DNA of 64,000 nucleotides from Blasia pusilla (Eukaryota > Marchantiophyta > Marchantiopsida > Blasiales). The notes under the pieces are model-generated. The model was not told where the DNA came from, did not search any database, and worked only from the letters and a program-made list of their open reading frames with translations. Position 1 is the stretch's first letter, and each line of letters opens with the position of its first letter. Where the stretch lies: NCBI GenBank assembly GCA_050084515.1, contig CM114272.1, positions 2,294,001 through 2,358,000 of the forward strand, given 5' to 3'. Shown here one piece after another: positions 25,476 to 36,549 of the stretch. The position numbers and the translations under genes were made by a program.

Positions 25476-27284
25476 ATGGTGTTGCCACCTCATGAAGACC
25501 GTAGTCCTCATGATGAAGAGGATAATGGAAGATGGGAAGAACAACCGCCCACGCATGCGAAGATGACCAAGAAGACGGTTGCAGAATTATCACGGACACT
25601 AAATTGAAGGCGCACTTGGATAGCGCCCTTAACCCACAAATCCTCTCCCTAGAGTTGAAGAAGTCGCGCCTCAAGTAGCCGGAACTTGCAATCGGATAAT
25701 TTGCAGGGAAAGTGGAGGAGAAAGAGTGGTGAAAGGATTGGGCATTGTTGAATGGCCTTTCTAACTACGAGAGTCTCATTGCAAAGAAGAGGAAGTTAGT
25801 GAGCAAGATATTTGTCAAGCTCAAAGTGGCGGAGTTAATGAAGGACATGGAGGTCCATTATGGTGATGTGGAGGACGGGTCTCCAAGAAGAGACAAGAGG
25901 TCTAGAGTTCAAGAGGATTGCACCCCACAGCCTCAGTCAAAATGACCAAGAGTGGAACCTTCATCAGTAGGATTGTTACCATGCCAATACCTACAAGGAG
26001 GATCATCAAGAAACCCTAGAGGCAAAGATGAAGGGCGAGTTATGATGGGGGCGGAGTCAGCGTACTTTCTTGAGGAGAGAAAAAATAGTAGGAATGACTA
26101 CAATGTAGGCTCTCGTGGGGAGAGTGCTCCCAATAATAGCGAGGCTATGTCTCGGCTATCAAAGTTGGAGAGTTTGATAACAAATTCCCAACGCACTTTT
26201 GATTTGGAAGTGGAATTCAACATTTTGAAGGGGAAGCATCAACAGTTGTGAGAAGAGTATAAGAGACTTAAGAGGGAGATGGAGAGGATGGTGAATAAAT
26301 GGATTGCCAGAGATAAACTCCATCAAAGACAAAGAGCTATCATGGCTGACCACACGGAGCATTGGAGGAGGGCATATGAATCCATCATGGCAAGATGTCA
26401 GCAAGAGATGGGTGAATTGTTGCGATGGAGAGCAAGGGATAACGTGGGAGAACTCACCCCTAAGACAACTCTATTTGAGTTTTGTCTCGTAAAGGAGGTT
26501 GAAATGATTTTATTTCAACCTATCAAGAAATTTTGGCCTCCTACCCTACGCGCAGCATGGGACAATGTTGTGGATCCCAATGCTTCCAACTATGCTTCTT
26601 TGACACTAACGCACCACCAACCTTTCGCAAGCAGACTCGATAGCAAGATAATTTCACTTTTAGCTTGGGACATTGCAGCCCCCAATTGAATTACAACCCC
26701 GAAGTCAACATAGATGGGGTGGTTCACGTTGACATCCCACGTCAACAAAGGATCGATCGAGCTATGTGAGCGTGGCTAGTCCGCTTCATTGACATGTACA
26801 ATCGAGAAGAGAGCTTATTCACGGAACTGCCATAGATCTCCAAAATTGAGAGGCGGAAAACTTCTTCTTTGCTCAAGGGTTGAATCCACAAGAAGTTCGG
26901 GATGCCCTCAACACTACTCGACAACTTGTGCATAACAATTACCAGAATCCATTGTTGGATGATCTTCATCTTGAGTAGACTCGAATTGCTATTTCCACCT
27001 TTCTTATGGCAAGATATTCCTCAAAGGATGGAAGGGGGATATCCTCAAACATACCATTACCTCCGTGGTATGTAGGAGGAACTTTTTGGATTCTTTGAGA
27101 GGGAGTGGGAGATGTTTCCAACACAGCCAACACAAGAAACAGATGATGGTGAAGCCGATGCTGAGTTGGAGAGGATTGTTCCTCCTGGAGGGGGAATGCT
27201 CATGACTAGAGCTAGGGGAAGAGATGGAAGAGTTGGTGAGACGTATGCACCGGTGTTACATATATCTCATGATGAATCAGATTA
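25476..27284 (+). pseudogene. Decayed coiled-coil ORF downstream of the kinase relic
   Basis: A coding-like stretch opens with ATG at 25476 (MVLPPHEDRSPHDEEDN), shifts frame near 25605 and then runs in one frame from about 25608 to 26689 with stops at 25676, 25943 and 26249 among others. It encodes charged, heptad-like helices (for example LSKLESLITNSQRTFDLEVE and YKRLKREMERMVNKW). Frame changes after 26689 lead to NYNPEVNIDGVVHVDIPRQQ and a final acidic/Gly segment (DDGEADAELERIVPPGGG) that ends with TAG at 27282-27284. Several stops sit where TGG, CGA or CAA/CAG codons would fit, consistent with deamination of methylated DNA. Together with the kinase relic it looks like one decayed element or one multi-exon gene copy. 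The family is unknown to me. Confidence 0.55.
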
Positions 27285-27559
27285 GCTAGGGTGATTTCAT
27301 ATATAAATTCTTCCTTCTTGACCTATCCTAACTTCTTGACCTACTTTAAGTTTCCAACATAACTATTTTGCAATACAACCATCCTATTCAAATCTATTTT
27401 AATATTTTCATTCCTTTTTCCACCACTAGGATCCCAAATTCATCAATTACTCTCATTTCTAACTAACCTATATTCTCCTACAACAACCCTATTCCAACCT
27501 CTCAAACCGTCAATGATCCAAACCATAACAGTGATAGAATTTATTTAATACCTCATTAA
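27285..27559. other. Spacer between coiled-coil relic and GC repeat
   Basis: AT-rich, pyrimidine-rich sequence with nothing recognised. Confidence 0.3.
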
Positions 27560-28300
27560 AATCACAGGGCCCGCCCACAACCCCTGGTCCGTACGGCCCG
27601 CAAGGATCCCGTGCGCGGCCTAGCGCCCTAGCCCGGATGCGGGCTCCAAGCCCCGCAAGCATCCCGCACTGCAGGCCATCCAGGGGCTCAGGAAACTCAA
27701 TGGCTCGCATGTGAGCCTGCACTATGGGCCTTGGAGTCCGCGCGCAGGCTTTATGCGGGCTCACGGGCTCGTAACTAGCCCGTGTTTGCGGGCTCAGCAG
27801 CCTGCATACGAGGCCGCGTCATAGCCCGCATGCGGGCTCCAAGGCTCGCAACGAGCCCATGTGCAGGCTCGGCGTCGCATGCGAGCCCGCGCACTAATGC
27901 GCATGTGGGCTCCCAGGCCCGCATGCACGCCAGGTTTCAAGACCCGCACCCTAGCCCAAATGCGGGTTGCTAGGCCCGTGTCGTAGTCCACTCGCGAGCT
28001 TGAAGGCCCACAAGCGGCCGTTATCAGCCGGGACGCGCACTTTAGGGCCCTTATCCTAGCCCACATGCGGGCTCGGCGGCCCACAAGCAGCCCGGACCCT
28101 AGCCCATGCGCGGGCTTGGCGGCCCGCGGGCTTTACGGCCCGCATCCTAGCCCGCACATCGCGCTCGCTTGCAGCCCGCATCGCAAACTAGGCCCGAACC
28201 ATGGCTCGCACCCTTCATCAGAGCCCGCACCGATGGCCCGCAAATGGAGCCCACGCGGTCGATCTAGCCGCCACATAAACCCGTGCTTGCGCCCAGTGTT
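27560..28300. repeat. GC-rich hairpin-forming degenerate tandem repeat, right copy
   Basis: About 740 bp are built from variants of TAGCCCGCATGCGGGCTC, followed by 10-25 bp of GGCCCGCA-like filler. The clearest units are at 27629-27647, 27823-27838 (perfect 16-bp palindrome AGCCCGCATGCGGGCT) and about 28058-28075. Each can fold on itself. GC content is far above the flanks and CpG is retained. ORFs in all frames here are by-products. No known family was recognised. Confidence 0.75.
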
Positions 28301-30137
28301 GTATGTCTGTGTCCCACTTGCCTCTTTAATTGACCTAGAAGCAAAAAAAAAAAAAACTAAAACTAACATATAGAACCCAACATTTTAATCATGTTCATAC
28401 CTAAAAAGGAAAATTTGAGTAAGAAATACTTATATATGTTCCATCAATTTTACTCTCTTTATGCCATTTGGCTCCTCCTCCTTATCACATGCCTCCTCCC
28501 CAAAATCAAGAAACTCTAGAATATGTGCATCATTTTCTTAACCATAATACTTTCAAAGAAGAAGAAAAGTTAGCAAACCAAATTAAAGAAGTTCCAATTA
28601 TTAATTTGGTTTTAAGTTTCTCTTTTTGAATATCACACATCAAGAATAATGATCTCAATTTTTTTCCTTGCTCTGAAAATAAATCCCAACAAGGTATCTA
28701 GGGTTGGAAAAAAAAATCATCGAAAAGATCCTTACAAAGATCTTTGCCCATAAAATTCCAAAAATAAGCAAAGGTCAAAATAATTCTTAATAAATAGAGT
28801 ACTTGCATGAAAATGGCAATTGACATAGGGTAATCTCAATTTAACTTCATGTTTTTAATATTTTACTACTAGAACCAAATTTTGAATTATGAATAAATCT
28901 GAAAGGATCCAAAATACTATAAGCTCTCCTTCTTTAAAATAAAAAATAAATTTAATACCATATTCAATATTACTAATTTAATTTTTTTCTCAATTTTCCC
29001 AACTATTTAAAAATATTAAAAATATTTTTGGTCATTTTAAAAAATATAAATTGGTAATTTATTAATATTGCATCTAAATGAATTTTTTCAATCAAAACCT
29101 CTTAGTCTATTAAAAAAATTTAGACTTAATTTGAGTTCATGAAATATCTATAAGATCCTAAACAAGGATGGATAAACTTCGAGTATAGATTCAATGAAAA
29201 GGAATATATGGGACTTTTAACCTCAAGAACAAAGTGACAACAAATATCCAATGATGGAAGGATACATAGGATGGATGATAGGGACACAAAGCTTTAGGGG
29301 TGGAAATACGACATGTGTAGGATAAATAGTGGGGTGGGATATGTGGGACATATGGATAGAGAGGCATAAGAGATAGACATGATCGATAAATGTTGGGAAC
29401 AATATAAGAACAAACTAGATGGATAGTCGGTATAACGAGCATAAAGTATTTATGAGCTAACAAAAAATGATAGAATTGGAATAGAAGATCTATACGATAG
29501 GAAGATATGTGTGGAGCAACAATCCATATCGATAAAAGCAAGACATTAATAGAAGGATTTGAGAGGAATTAGGATGATACCAAAGTAAAAATTCATAAAA
29601 ATAAGATAATAATCATTAGACAAACTAAATGAGTAAATATCATTAAGCTTCACCTCTAACATCCTCACTATGACTATGAACTCTTTAAGAGCTTGTGAAT
29701 GAAAGCTTAGATTGAAATAAATTCAAATAACCCACTGACCGACTATGTTTCTTTAGTAATGATGGTCAATTTGCATTGATTTCAAGCCTCTTCTCGGAAC
29801 AAGTGGATGTAATCTATTGGAAAGATCCTTCCATTGAACCATTATATTTTCCGCTAAGTTGCTTATCCTATGAAAAGGTATGATAACTAATTATCTCTAA
29901 ATTAGTTGTAGATCATATTGTAGCTCATGATTTCTAACACCATTCATTTGTTGAAATATGATTTCCTGGACATACAAACTACAAGGACTTCTATTTGGAG
30001 AAGATAGAGAAATAGATGGATGAGCATAAAAATGAACAATAAAGATGGGAAATACACGTGGATAGACAAACAACAAGAAAGAATCTACAAGTGGAGAAAT
30101 GAAGGACTAAGGAAGTTTTTGTACATATATACATCGT
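28301..30137. other. Intergenic DNA, nothing recognised
   Basis: AT-rich, with a poly-A run near 28340. The 116-codon minus ORF at 29191-29541 has no recognisable domain. Confidence 0.3.
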
Positions 30138-30480
30138 TGTTACTATCCATACACTCATAAAACATGACACCACACTCAATCATGGAATTAAGATACATAT
30201 ACAATGATGTATTGAAAAGGTTTCCCATCGTCCCCCTAGTGGGTGGTTAGGTCCTCTAACCCTTGATAGGGATCTGTCCACACCTACCATCCTACACAAT
30301 CTACATTTTTTGTAATTATCCATACACTTGTAAAATGGGATATAAGACTCAATAATGGAATTCAGACATATAAATGGTCATTTAAAAAATGGTCTTAAAT
30401 TGCCTCTTTAATCGGTGGTTCGATCCCTCTAACTCATGATAGCTATCTATTCCTACAACAATCTTGAGCGCTCATATAAC
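30138..30480. repeat. Two tandem copies of a 173-bp unit
   Basis: Copies begin at 30138 (TGTTACTATCCATACACT) and 30311 (TGTAATTATCCATACACT) and share ACTCAAT(C/A)ATGGAATT, GGTGGTT and CCTCTAACxCxTGATAG. A related fragment is near 58975-59035 (ATATACATTGTTGTCACTAT). Confidence 0.65.
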
Positions 30481-31122
30481 CCCATCATTAATCTCCTTCT
30501 AGTCATCAATGTCTCTTAAGCAAGTCTAGATCGAATTCTTGCCCATAAATTCCCCTTTTGCCTCCAAATCGCTCCATTTTTTTTTAATCTTACTCTTAAC
30601 TTTCTAAAACTCCTTTCCTAACTTTGAAACTAGTGTCCATCTCCTCTAATATATGGAGTTAAATTTTTTTAATGTTCATATGTATTTGTGTTATCTCTTC
30701 TAGATAATTTAATTAATTGATTTATACTCTATAACTAAGAAAAATAAAAAGATAATATTTATAGGATGACAAATTTACTTTTGGTCTACCATTAGGCTTG
30801 AAAACATATAAATGCCATTATCATGTCATTTTTGTGTACATCCCATCATGAATAAAAATTTATCTCAATCAAACTACTTAAATTATTTGTAGAGAGTGTC
30901 CCTTCATAATTGAAAATATATTATATATCATACTATATCCCATTATTGGGGATTTGAAAATTCAAAAGGAGAAATTTTACCTCAAAAATTTTGATTTGTT
31001 ATGACATTAATACCACCAAAGTAGCTTATGGACTCAATTGCCTTCAAGTAACTATTACCATAAAATTTCATAGTGTACCTATTTTTTCTATATATGAGAG
31101 GAATTTCTTTCATAATCTCATA
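30481..31122. other. Intergenic DNA, nothing recognised
   Basis: AT-rich sequence up to the first Helitron. Confidence 0.3.
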
Positions 31123-31288
31123 CGAGTAAAGGCCCCGTGTGATGCACATGTCCAAATTACCTCTCAAAATTTAATGAACTCTCAAAATTATCAAGTGTCA
31201 TTTTAAATCAATTCTAAGCAATCCTATTAACTCAAAAAGAGGAGAGGAGATTGCAAAATGAAGGGGCACTCTCCAATAATAATATAGA
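31123..31288 (-). mobile_element. Short non-autonomous Helitron, decayed end
   Basis: It shares the terminal sequence GGCACTCTCCAATAATAATA then TAGA, followed by T, with 32069-32232. The other end is CGAG (for CTAG) preceded by A, with a hairpin-like GCCCCGTGTGATGCACATG beside it. Length is 166 bp and the A/T insertion site is kept. Confidence 0.65.
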
Positions 31289-32068
31289 TGTGACTATTTC
31301 TTCAAATATATTATCTTTCTAATATGGGTAACTTGAAGACATAGTGCAACTTGTCTCGAGGATGCTTGAAAGCGAACCTATTTGTCCATGGGAGGGATAT
31401 GGCAAATGGGTCCGCCTCCTACCCTCTTTCCCAAGTCGCCTGCGTAGGCTTGGAACAAGGGAACATGTGTGCGCTTGGATTAAGGGTGCGGGATTGGGAA
31501 CGCAATCGAAGAGGTGTGAGGGCTATAAGTCTGCATTGAGCCCGCACAAGACCCTCAAGAGGGACCATGAAGGCTAGAAAACGGGTGGCAAGGATCGGCA
31601 ATAGATAGTGGCAAGGTGCAGGCCGGGCCAGCTCAAGTGCAAGCCGTGAGAACCCCAAGCTTGCATGGACATGTTCTTCCTAGGGATGAACATAAGTTTA
31701 CTACCGCCGACTTTGTCCGTGTGCAACCTTGGCATGTCTTATGGCCCATTAAGAATCTTTACATATGATTATAAATTTCTCCTTATCTAGTTGCTAGTCA
31801 TGTCTTTATTTTGTGTTCTATGGTGGGGGCTATTCCAATATATAATGTTGTAATAAAAGAAAGTATGCAACATTATCAATGGATGTAAATTTTCTAATAT
31901 CTCTCTAGTCTATTCTCAATGGTGGGGAAAGAAGTGACATATTTGTAAAGATGATCGACTATCAAGTAGAGTTTGTCAGCTACTAGTAATAAATATCATC
32001 AGGGTTTTCGATAACAAATTTCATTATAAAGGAATTGATATGAAGAAAATACATTAAGTTTTATATGA
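31289..32068. other. Intergenic DNA with a GC-richer patch
   Basis: 31370-31660 is GC-richer than its flanks and includes GAGCCCGCACAAG, a word like those of the 27.6-28.3 kb repeat. The ORFs of 60-80 codons there have no motif. Confidence 0.3.
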
Positions 32069-32232
32069 CTAGTGGGCAGCCCATGCCATGCACGGAAGTG
32101 AAGGGGCCAATCATGTTTGACACAAAATTTTTCTTGCTACCCATAGAAGGGGAAACATTTTCTTGCTGCTCAGTTGCCACATGTCAATCAAAGAGGTGTT
32201 TGCAAGAAGGCACTCTCCAATAATAATATAGA
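32069..32232 (-). mobile_element. Short non-autonomous Helitron
   Basis: On the minus strand it starts TCTATATTATTATTGGAG and ends CTAG, inserted between A and T, which is the Helitron signature. A degenerate GC-rich hairpin (around CCGTGCATGGCATGGGC) lies just inside the CTAG end. It is 164 bp long with no coding capacity. Confidence 0.75.
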
Positions 32233-33565
32233 TTAGGGAATGTATCACAATAGTGGTCTAAGCCTCTAAGGCAAGTAAGGGTAGTAATGAGTGAGATAAC
32301 ATAGTATGGTGAATGCAATAACTAGTGAACCTTAAGGGTAGGTGGTGTTTGAATTTGGACAAGCCAGTTATTGACTGTTAATGGGACCTCAAAAATAGTG
32401 GGAAGCGGGATTTTTATTCTAAATAATGGGTGGATGAGTGCTACAAAGCTTCCTCAATTTCTTTCTTGAATTTCAAAATCATGGATTTCTTATGAAAATA
32501 AACAGCCATTGGTAAATAAAATAGCTATCCTAGAAAATCAAGAAGAAGAAGAAGAAAATTTACAAAATGAGAATGGTAGGGGATAGATTTTGATTATATT
32601 GTAAGAAATTTCTTAGTTTATCTCCAACAGTGTGACCACACTTTTGGAGGTAAATTGAGAGGGTACAAAATCTATAAAGACATTGTTGATTCTGGACTTG
32701 ATCTTAATGACTCTGTGCTTTGAGGAGGGTTTCTTCTCCAACCTATTGTTGCTTATGTTCGGGGTTATAAGCCCACTTAAAATTTCTACTTATGGATATT
32801 CTATTTTAAATATCTCCTTCAAATTATCATTTTGAAGATTTCCTTTTATGAGAAGTATGAAACAAATTCATCCTTTTAACAATCAATTCAAGCTCTTCTT
32901 TAAGATGATTGAAGATCTTCTTTAAAAATGATTCTATTGTCTCACTTGTAGACTCTAAGATTCTATGATTACATTAATTCTATTATTATGGATTAAAGAA
33001 AATCTTATTATACTTTCAAAATATCTCCTCTTCAACTAAATGCTCCATATGTTTTTGAGACATGGTTAATTTGATGTATGTATAATAATATTGTGACATG
33101 GAGATGATAAAGAAATCCATGAATGGTAGGATATGCAAAACCTAGGAAGAAAATAACAAGAGTGAACTCTTAGAATTAGGTAACACAAAGACCACATTAT
33201 TCCAAGTTTGTACCAAAGAAAGAACTATCTAAGATAGAAAATTATGGAGCAAATGTTTGAAATTTGTTTAAGTGGATGATCACTAAAACAATTTCTTATT
33301 TGATTACATTTTGATTTATAATAACATGGGAAAGAATTTCCAAAAACAAGCACCACAATATTCGCTGTCTGGAATAAGATGGATGTCTGTAATAAGATGG
33401 ATGTAAATAATTTCCACACTAAACTTCCCTCGGTTTATATCCAAAAAAAATAAAAAAAAAATTCTCTCATGTGCTTACTTGTTTGATACTATATCAAGTA
33501 GCGCGTGAATGTTATACTTCCTATGACAAATTCAGGGGATAAAATGAGATATCTATTTGGGGTTC
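32233..33565. other. Intergenic DNA, nothing recognised
   Basis: AT-rich, with an A-rich run at 33445-33461. Confidence 0.3.
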
Positions 33566-33568
33566 TAA

Positions 33569-33832
33569 GGACCTAGTCGCATGTGACCGGCTCCCTACCC
33601 GGTCACAATAGGGGTCGTTGCGACCTTCGTGTAGCAATCGCAAGAATAATGTTATTTTCTTCTATTCGGTTCTTGATGGGTGGTAACAAACTTGCAGATA
33701 TTTGCGCCTTGTGTTCTAACGACGCGAGTTCTGTTTAAGTCCCATGAATCTTATCCTTCGGATGAACCAAGATCCGGAAACGTGGGGATGGTCCTAGTGA
33801 CCTCGTCACCTCGGCCGCATGGGAGCGGGTCC
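33569..33832 (+). mobile_element. Tourist/PIF-Harbinger-like MITE, copy A (264 bp)
   Basis: It begins GGACCTAGTCGCATG and ends GGCCGCATGGGAGCGGGTCC, imperfect terminal inverted repeats of about 20 bp. It is flanked by TAA on both sides (33566-33568 and 33833-33835), the 3-bp TWA-type target duplication of PIF/Harbinger elements. The inner block CTTGTGTTCTAACGACGCGA matches the second copy at 63294-63540. It has no coding capacity, so it would need a transposase in trans. Confidence 0.85.
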
Positions 33833-33835
33833 TAA

Positions 33836-34379
33836 TAGAACTTTAGGGTTCAATGTTTACTATGGATTGGGGATCTATGCATTCACCCTAAAGTGATGCA
33901 TTCCATTAGGGTATGTTAATTTTCTAGACTTCTCTACATTCTTTGAAAAATAAGTGATTTTATTTGAAATTGAAAAAAGTTTCAACTCTCAAAAGGGCTG
34001 GAAACGTTATTTCTTGTATCAAGAAATTTAATTTAATTTCTAATATTTTAATATAAAATATTATATCAATTATTATGTATCAAAATTTAAATTTTACAAT
34101 ATATTTGACCACTTATAATGTAATAATTGAAATTTCTCATCAGAAGTAATAGGGCATTTCATATTTCTATTTTCATAGAAGAAACTTCTCATCTTCAAAT
34201 AATTATAAATGTCGTGAACTCGATTAACCGAAACATAATTTTTTGAATATTAAATAAATAAACATTATTTCGTGGAGGTGCTAATGTGCGAATTGCAAAC
34301 CCCTGAAGAAGGTAAGTTAAGTAACCTCTAAGACATTTAGGTACGTTCATGCACTGACGGGAAGTTGGATCACATCCAC
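33836..34379. other. Intergenic DNA, nothing recognised
   Basis: AT-rich sequence between the MITE and the GC-rich island. Confidence 0.3.
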
Positions 34380-36549
34380 TGACGAAGATGCCGAAGTACA
34401 GGTGTACAACCGCCGTACGAGAGGCTCTGGATGCCGTCCCGTTTGAGCCGTCCGATGGCAAAGCGTGTGGCTGCCCGGCACTGACTGACTCGACTGTCAC
34501 TGGTGTTCGCAGCGGTTTTGTTTTGACTACGGAATACGAACGAACGGAAAAGAAAGAAAGAAAGACCGAGAGCAACCAGAGAAAGTCTCTCGTAGCCCCC
34601 CGCGGACTACGGGGACTAAACTACGGGACTTCGGTCCTTATGATGCCCAACTGACTGCGTGAACTGAACTTGTCAGACCCTCCGTCGTTTAGCCCACCCG
34701 CCGCCGGAGATGCCGTCGATACCACCGATGGGGAGAAGCGGGTGACTCTGACAGCCGCCGGCTATTTCTCATTTTTACCGGGCGGCAACCGGGTACGGGC
34801 CCCGGTTATTTTCGCTGGGGCAGCTCCGGTGACTGGAGTTGGATTAGGTCAGGTTAGGTTCGGTTAGGTTTATTTAGGTCGGGCGAGGGTAGGGCTTCAC
34901 GCGGTGGGGGGTCGGTTTGTTCGGTGGCGGTCGGAGGGTACGAAGGAGCAGGAGGGGTCTCTTGGAGAGGAGGAAAGGAAGTTTACGTGGTGGGAAGAAT
35001 TGGGAGGTGCTGGGGGGGGGTTGTTGTGTGGAAGGATCTGGCAGCGTCGGTGATGGACACGCGAAAATCCCGTCGGGGAATTCGTAGCGTAATTCGATGG
35101 GCAGATTCTTTCTGCCGTATGGGGAATCTGGAGAGCGAACGAGGAAGTGACACATCGGGAATTGCTGGGAGAGGGAGCGAGTGAGAGAGAGAAAGAGAGA
35201 TGCAAAGCGATCGGGATTTCGCCGGTGGCAATCACGAGCGAGCGGCGAGTGTTTGATAGCGGTGGCGGTGATTCCCGCGGGCCAGGTGGACAGCGGCAGC
35301 CAGCTTTTGTGGCAACATTGATCTTGCGAAATGAGTTGCAAATTGCCACGACAACATGCCGCAGTGTTGCAAATTTAGTATGGGCAGAGGGAACATCTCG
35401 AGAACTGGCGACGAGCCAACTAACCCTCGGGCTGCCTGGCGGGCGAGATCAGAGTCGGCAGACAGCCGGGGAGAGGAGAGAGAGAGCACACTATTTACCT
35501 TTACAAGTTTACGGATCTTCGCAGGGCTACTAATAAATAATAACAGCCCGAAGATACGATACGTACATATACGGTTTCGTGTACTCGCGCACACTCTGGC
35601 TGCGAGGGAGGAGAAATCGAGCATCCATGACCAAAATTGATTGCTCCAGGCTCCAGTGCCCGACTCCGGTAGGAAACCGTCGCTGGCGATGGCCAAGAGA
35701 GGACGCGATGCTGTAGCCATTAATATCGCGAGGACAGATTAGGGTTGTCTCCGCTTCAATGCAGGCAGAGATTAGAAGAGGCAGGAGAAAATTTGAACAC
35801 CTGCGGGACGAAAGGCGAGAGTAATTAAATCTAGGTGGCGACGATGGAGACGTGGGTGGGCGTAGCGGAAGGAGGAATGTGGCGAAGGTGACAGATAAGT
35901 GGAGAAGAAGGCCGCAGCAGCAGCGGGCAGCAAGGAAGCAGAACCTGGCTTTACGCGCGGACAGCTCTGAAACGGCCGCGCCTCTCCACTTCAGCAGAGC
36001 CTCTCGTTTTGCTTCTCACGGGATCTTCCAGTGACGAAGAAGAAAACAAAAGCAAGAAAAGAAAAGAAAAAGGCCATTTGATCGTGATCCCGCAGGTGCT
36101 CTCTCTCCGCAGGAGAGGAGAGCCGACCAGCCTCCGATTTAGGTCAGTGGAAATCCCCGAGCCTTCGCTCCCTCCATCCATCTATCTCCCCCACTCCTGT
36201 CAGCGATCTGCCACGGGGAACAGCGGCCGTGATTCCCCGAGTCGGCGTCCTTGATCCTCTTTGTCGTAATTCCAGGCCGCTCGCTCGCCCATTCATTCAT
36301 TCACTTATTTATGTGAGAGGCGAGAGAAAAAGCGAAGAGAGAAGAAAAAACAAACCACAAGGGGAGGAGGGCGTTTTCTGTCAGCTTGCTTTCACTCTCG
36401 CCATCGCTGCGACTCCCGAGGGCAGAGGTTTTCAATCTACAGTGATTGGAGGGTGGGTTGACCTTGGGCTAGGGCAACCACCACCCCTACATGAATATTC
36501 TGCCCGTGCTCAGGGCATGAAACGGGCCCACGGAGGAGCGCAGGGAATA
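34380..36549. other. GC-rich, CpG-containing upstream region without recognised gene
   Basis: The base composition rises sharply here compared with the AT-rich DNA to the left, and CpG is frequent, which suggests an unmethylated gene-associated island upstream of the ABC gene. Overlapping ORFs of 80-190 codons are open on both strands (for example 35232-35720 minus and 35147-35533 plus). They show no recognisable domain and are most simply explained by GC content. A T(T/C)AGGTT-like run lies near 34850-34880 but is not the plant telomere repeat. Confidence 0.4.

Noticed and set aside
27510-28373. Arg/Ala/Pro-rich ORFs across the GC repeat on both strands
   Set aside because: They are by-products of the GCCCGC repeat, open in several frames with repetitive composition.
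34840-34882. Telomere-like TTAGGTT run
   Set aside because: The unit is irregular and differs from the plant TTTAGGG repeat; too short to call interstitial telomere.
35147-35720. Overlapping plus and minus ORFs of 128-162 codons in the GC-rich island
   Set aside because: They are open on both strands at once and show no domain; best explained by GC content upstream of the ABC gene.
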